DNA of 64,000 bases from Streptomyces echinatus (GTDB taxonomy: Bacteria > Actinomycetota > Actinomycetes > Streptomycetales > Streptomycetaceae). This document shows, piece by piece, positions 60,281 to 64,000 of the stretch. Location: the NCBI RefSeq assembly GCF_014203595.1, contig NZ_JACHJK010000015.1, positions 207,099 to 271,098 on the forward strand. Reading direction: 5' to 3'. The number at the start of each line of letters is the position of its first letter. Position 1 is the first letter of the stretch. The notes under the pieces are model-generated. The model was not told where the DNA came from. It was given only the letters and a program-made list of their open reading frames with translations, and did not search any database. The position numbers and the translations under genes are program-made.

Positions 60281-61105
60281 CTATGCGCGGAAGTCGTCGG
60301 CGTGGTCGTGGGCCCATTGGCCGAAGGTGCGGGCCGGGGTGCCGGTGATCTGCTCCACGGTGCCCGTGATCTCCGGGGGTGTGCCGACGGTCTCGGCGAA
60401 GGTCTGCAGCAGTCGTTCGAGCAGGGACGGTGGCACGTGCGGGAAGAGTTCCGGGCCCGCCTCGGCGGGGTCGGTCTCGACGAACGTCAGCTTCCTGCCC
60501 AGCGACTCGCCGATCGCCGTGACCTGCTCGGCGTTGCTGATCGCCGCGGGGCCCGTCATCCGGTGGGCGGCGCCCTCGTGGCCGTCGTCGAGCAGGGCGC
60601 GTTCGGCGACGGCGGCGATGTCGTCCTCGTGGATGGGGGCGGAGAGTCCGGCCGCGTAGACGCCCCGGACGGTGTCGCCGGTGCGGATCTGCGGTGCGTA
60701 CTGGAGCGCGTTGGTGGCGAAGGCGTTGGGGCGCAGGAACGTCCAGGCCAGGCCGCTGTCGCGGATCTGCCGCTCGGCGGTGGCGTGCATGAGGTGGATG
60801 GGGTGTGTCTCGTCGGCGCCCTCGGTGATGATGCCGCTGGACAGCAGGACGACGTGGCGTACGCCCTGGTCGCGGGCCGCGGCGAGCAGTTCGGCCGTGC
60901 AGGCCTGCGCGTAGAGGAAGAGCCTGGTCGCGCCGGTGAACAGGGCGGTGGGGTGGTCCGGCCGGAACCGCACGACCTCGGCGCGTTCGGGCAGTGCGGC
61001 CCGTCGCGGGTCGCGGGTCAGGGCGCGGACGGGCGCTCCCGCGGCGAGGAGGCGGTCGACGAGGGCACGGCCGACGTTGCCGGTGGCGCCGGTCACTGCG
61101 ATCAC
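60281..61105 (-). CDS. NmrA/SDR-like NAD(P)-binding protein
   Basis: The protein has 274 residues. It opens with MIAVTGATGNVGRALVDRLL, the GxxGxxG cofactor site of atypical short-chain dehydrogenases. VRALTRDPRRAALPERAEVV and HVVLLSSGIITEGADETHPI follow, without a clear catalytic YxxxK. This is the NmrA/HSCARG-type layout, often redox-sensing or nitrogen-related regulators or quinone reductases. It lies 181 bp upstream of the decarboxylase/N-hydroxylase pair on the same strand, but the gap makes cotranscription uncertain. Confidence 0.88.
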   Translation of the reverse strand: MIAVTGATGNVGRALVDRLLAAGAPVRALTRDPRRAALPERAEVVRFRPDHPTALFTGATRLFLYAQACTAELLAAARDQGVRHVVLLSSGIITEGADETHPIHLMHATAERQIRDSGLAWTFLRPNAFATNALQYAPQIRTGDTVRGVYAAGLSAPIHEDDIAAVAERALLDDGHEGAAHRMTGPAAISNAEQVTAIGESLGRKLTFVETDPAEAGPELFPHVPPSLLERLLQTFAETVGTPPEITGTVEQITGTPARTFGQWAHDHADDFRA

Positions 61106-61213
61106 GGTGCTGCCTTTCGTGGGCGCGGTTGGTCACTGACCCCCCGAGCCTAGGAGCGACGGCGGGTCCCTCGCGTCGTCCGCGGGGACCAGCCGTGCCC
61201 TACGTCGCCGGAC

Positions 61214-63706
61214 CTACTCCGTGGCTTCCCCGCCGCGCACGCGCAGGGCGCGGGACAGGTCGTCCAGGCGGTCGGCGAGGGTGCGGCGCAGCGCCGGGGT
61301 GAGTTCGGTGTCGCGCAGGCAGTCCTCGCCGAGCCGCAGGGTCTCGGTGTCGACGGCATGTGCCGGGAAGCACCAGCGGCCGGCGGCGACGGCGATGGCG
61401 GGGCCGCGGCGGGCGGCGAGGGCGACCGCGTCGGTGTAGAAGCGCGGTACGTACGCGCGGACGAGTTCCTCCTGTTCGGGCTGCCAGAAGCCCTGTGCGG
61501 TGGCGGTGAAGAGGTAGTTGGACAGGTCGTCGCGGTCGTACATCGCTTCCCAGGCGGCTCGCTTGGCCTCCGGGTCGGGGAGGGCGGCGCGGCAGCGGGC
61601 GGCGCCCTCCTGGCCGGTGGCGCTGGGGTCGCGGGCCAGTTCGGCGTCGATGGCGGCTTCGTCGGTGGCGCCGAGGACGGCGAGCCGGGCGAGGATGCGC
61701 CAGCGCAGCTCGGGGTCGAGTTCCGGGCCGCCGGGCACGGTGCCGTCGGCGAGCCAGGCGGCGATGGTCTCGGGGTGGGCGGCCACGCCGATGAGGTGCC
61801 GTACGGCGATCAGGCGCAGGCCGGGGTGGTCGCCGTCCTCGGTGCGTCGCAGCAGGTCGCGGCAGAGGGAGGTGAGGGTGGTGAGGGCGGCCGGCCGGTC
61901 CTGGGGTGCGAGGTACTGCTCGGTGAGCTGGCCGGCGGCGAAGGCGAGGACGCCTTGGGCGACGGCTAGGTCGGTCTCGCGCGGCAGGTGGGCGCGGGCC
62001 GTCTCCAGGTAGGCGGAGGGCGGGAGTTCGCCGTCGCGGACGGCGTCCCTGAGGGCGTTCCAGACGACCGCGCGGGTGAGCGGGTCGGGCAGGCCGGACA
62101 GGCCGGTGCGGAGTGTGTCGAAGGAGGTGGTGTCGAAGCGGACCTTGGCGTAGGTGATGTCGCCGTCGTTGAGGAGGACCAGTGCGGGGCGTTTGCCGAT
62201 GGGCTGGGGGGCGGTCTGCGGGACGTCGAGGTCGAGGCGTTCGCGCAGTACCAGGCGGCCTTCGTCGGCGACGTCGTGGTCGTACAGGCCGACGCTGAGG
62301 CGGTGCGGGCGGCTGCCGGCGCGTTCGGCGGTGAGTGTGCAGGCGCCGTCGGCGGAGGAGATCTTGGGGGTGAGGGTGTCGACGCCGGTGGTGCGCAGCC
62401 AGCTGTCGGCCCAGGCGTGTACGTCGCGGTCGGTGGCGGAGGCGAGGGAGTCGATGAAGTCGGCGAGGGTGGCGTTGCCGAACTTGTGGCGCTTGAAGTG
62501 GGTGTTGATGCCGGCGAGGAAGTCCTTCTCGCCGAGCCAGGCGGCGAGCTGGCGCAGTGCGGAGGCGCCCTTGGCGTAGGAGATGCCGTCGAAGTTGAGC
62601 AGGGCGGAGGCGGTGTCGTCGACGTTCTCGGGGGCGACCGGGTGGGTGGTGGGCCGCTGGTCGGCGTCGTAGCCCCAGGCCTTGCGGGTGACGGCGAACT
62701 CGGTCCAGGGGTCGGTGAAGCGGGTGGCCTCGGCGGTGGTCTGGTAGCCCATGTACTCGGCGAAGGACTCGTTCAGCCAGATGTCGTCCCACCACTTGAG
62801 GGTGACGAGGTCGCCGAACCACATGTGGGCCATCTCGTGGGCGATGACCATGGCGCGGGTCTGCCGCTCGGTGTCGGTGACGGCGGAGCGGTAGACGAAG
62901 TCGTCGCGGAAGGTGACCAGGCCGGGGTTCTCCATGGCGCCGGCGTTGAATTCGGGGACGAAGGCCTGGTCGTAGGAGTCGAAGGGGTACGGCTCCTCGA
63001 ACTTCTCGTGGTAGCGGTCGAAGCACGCGCGCGTGATGTCGAGGATCTCGTCGGCGTCGGTGTCGAGGTGGGGGGCGAGGGAGCGGCGGCAGTGGATGCC
63101 GAAGGGCAGGCCGCGGTGTTCGGTGCGCACCGAGTGCCAGGGGCCGGCGGCGACGGCGACCAGGTAGGTGGAGATGAGGGGGGTGGGTGCGGCGTGCCAG
63201 ACGCCGTCGCCGCGGTGTTCGGTGACGCCGTTGGTGAGGACGGTCCAGCCTTCGGGTGCCTTGACGGAGACGTCGAAGACGGATTTGAGGTCGGGCTGGT
63301 CGAAGGCGGCGAAGACCCGCTGGACGTCGTCCATGAACATCTGGGTGTAGACGTACGTCTCGCCGTCGCTGGGGTCGGTGAAGCGGTGCATGCCCTCGCC
63401 GGTGCGGGAGTAGCGCATGACGGCGTGGACGCGCAGTTCGTGCTCGCCGGCGGTGAGGTTCTTCAGCGGCAGCCGGTCCTCGCTCAGCGACTCCGGGTCG
63501 AGCGGCTGTCCGTCGAGCGTGGCGCTGCGCAGCTCGGCGGGCTTCAGCTCGACGAACGTGTCCCCGTCGGACCGGGTGGTGAACCGGATCGCGGTACGGG
63601 AGTCGAAGGTCTCGTCACCGGTCGTGAGGTCCAGTTCGACCGTGTACCGGTGAACGTCGAGGAACTGTGCTCGGAGCTGCGCTTCGTCGCGCGTGAGTAC
63701 GGACAT
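61214..63706 (-). CDS. pepN: aminopeptidase N (M1 family)
   Basis: The protein has about 830 residues. The exopeptidase motif GAMEN is in FNAGAMENPGLVTFRD near residue 254. The zinc site VIAHEMAHMWFGDLVTLKWW (HExxH) is near 289, with the third ligand in DIWLNESFAEYMGYQT. The N-terminal saddle domain and C-terminal ERAP1-like domain are complete. The enzyme removes N-terminal amino acids from peptides in the cytoplasm. ATG 63704-63706 gives MSVLTRDEAQLRAQFLDVHR; ATG 63713-63715 would add three residues. Neither start has a strong ribosome site. Confidence 0.93.
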   Translation of the reverse strand: MSVLTRDEAQLRAQFLDVHRYTVELDLTTGDETFDSRTAIRFTTRSDGDTFVELKPAELRSATLDGQPLDPESLSEDRLPLKNLTAGEHELRVHAVMRYSRTGEGMHRFTDPSDGETYVYTQMFMDDVQRVFAAFDQPDLKSVFDVSVKAPEGWTVLTNGVTEHRGDGVWHAAPTPLISTYLVAVAAGPWHSVRTEHRGLPFGIHCRRSLAPHLDTDADEILDITRACFDRYHEKFEEPYPFDSYDQAFVPEFNAGAMENPGLVTFRDDFVYRSAVTDTERQTRAMVIAHEMAHMWFGDLVTLKWWDDIWLNESFAEYMGYQTTAEATRFTDPWTEFAVTRKAWGYDADQRPTTHPVAPENVDDTASALLNFDGISYAKGASALRQLAAWLGEKDFLAGINTHFKRHKFGNATLADFIDSLASATDRDVHAWADSWLRTTGVDTLTPKISSADGACTLTAERAGSRPHRLSVGLYDHDVADEGRLVLRERLDLDVPQTAPQPIGKRPALVLLNDGDITYAKVRFDTTSFDTLRTGLSGLPDPLTRAVVWNALRDAVRDGELPPSAYLETARAHLPRETDLAVAQGVLAFAAGQLTEQYLAPQDRPAALTTLTSLCRDLLRRTEDGDHPGLRLIAVRHLIGVAAHPETIAAWLADGTVPGGPELDPELRWRILARLAVLGATDEAAIDAELARDPSATGQEGAARCRAALPDPEAKRAAWEAMYDRDDLSNYLFTATAQGFWQPEQEELVRAYVPRFYTDAVALAARRGPAIAVAAGRWCFPAHAVDTETLRLGEDCLRDTELTPALRRTLADRLDDLSRALRVRGGEATE

Positions 63707-63835
63707 GCAGGACATGCTGCCTGATGGGACCGGCAGCGCACAGGGGCGGATCAGTACGCGGCTTTTGTCCCCCGTGTGCGTTCCGGGCCGTCGGTCCGGC
63801 CGGTCCCTCGTCGCTGTCCTGGCCGGGTGCCTGGT

Positions 63836-64000
63836 TCAGGCGTCGTGCGCCGGCCGCTCGTTGTTCGTGTCCTCGGCGATCCGCTCGTGGTGCCGGATGA
63901 CCTCGGCGATGATGAAGTTCAGGAACTTCTCGGCGGGTTGGCATGCAACCCTCCGACCCCGCATGCAACGAGCAACAGCCCAGGTGGAGGCGGGAGCCGG
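63836..64000 (-). CDS. unidentified protein, end of a minus-strand gene at the window edge
   Basis: Upstream of the stop TCA at 63836-63838 (minus strand TGA) the frame reads PAEKFLNFIIAEVIRHHERI and then AEDTNNERPAHDA. This looks like a true protein C-terminus with an amphipathic helix. An ATG at 63962-63964 could start a 42-residue protein, but the frame is open to the window edge. GCATGCAAC is repeated at about 63941 and 63961, and the sequence between is low in family similarity. No function assigned. Confidence 0.5.
   Translation of the reverse strand, partial: PAPASTWAVARCMRGRRVACQPAEKFLNFIIAEVIRHHERIAEDTNNERPAHDA

Noticed and set aside
61988..63724. 578-codon plus-strand frame opposite pepN
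   Set aside because: Val/Gly/Glu-rich antisense frame without similarity; pepN is complete on the other strand.

Overview
The window is chromosomal DNA from a Streptomyces-like actinomycete. The evidence is very high G+C with G/C-biased third codon positions, GTG and TTG starts, GGAGG-type ribosome sites, actinobacterial families (WhiJ-type XRE regulator, DUF397, DUF574, a PdtaR-type ANTAR regulator, MocR/PdxR), and a housekeeping order (TPR-coaE-PAC2, rpsA, hrpB, polA, liv operon, pdtaR, pyk) that matches, from memory, the S. coelicolor chromosome around SCO1970-SCO2015. No plasmid, prophage, insertion sequence or CRISPR array was recognised.

Layout. 1-8 kb: a methyltransferase cut by the window edge, corA, a uridine-kinase-like protein without a P-loop, DUF2293, DUF1772, an orphan gltD-type small subunit, and an AhpD-like/MocR divergent pair. 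8-15 kb: a WhiJ-like developmental-type module (XRE-DUF5753, DUF397, divergent SpoIIAB-like ATPase with an unusual His-rich tail), a DUF574 methyltransferase, a half-size ABC exporter and small proteins. 15-25 kb: accessory metabolism and repair (amidohydrolase, nucleotidyltransferase, GNAT, family-5 uracil-DNA glycosylase, S4 RNA-binding protein, DoxX, methyltransferase, acyltransferase-like protein), short intergenic tandem repeats, and a fused scar of two pseudogenes (racemase and GntR regulator). 25-42 kb: the core block TPR-coaE-PAC2, a secreted beta-helix protein, rpsA with a strong promoter and long leader, a methyltransferase with an apparently non-canonical start, hrpB, DUF3068, a secreted lytic transglycosylase, DUF4184 and polA. 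42-52 kb: an FdhF/YdeP molybdopterin oxidoreductase, a thioesterase, two exported proteins and the complete livKHMGF branched-chain amino acid ABC transporter. 52-57 kb: pdtaR, a 73-nt tRNA with anticodon CAA, a free-standing LAGLIDADG-type homing-endonuclease-like gene, pyk and a Tat-exported 5'-nucleotidase. 57-64 kb: a translationally coupled DesA/DesB-like lysine decarboxylase and N-hydroxylase pair with no desCD beside it, an NmrA-type oxidoreductase, pepN and the end of an unidentified gene.

The most interesting points are: (1) the CAA-anticodon tRNA with a class I body, followed by an intrinsic terminator and a two-motif LAGLIDADG protein carrying an N-terminal HTH; (2) the orphan amine decarboxylase/N-hydroxylase pair with no visible iron box; (3) the His-rich repeat tail on the WhiJ-module ATPase; (4) the methyltransferase whose coding signal begins at ATC; and (5) the deletion scar joining two divergent pseudogenes. 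Starts given were chosen from ribosome sites and family N-termini; alternatives are named where they matter.
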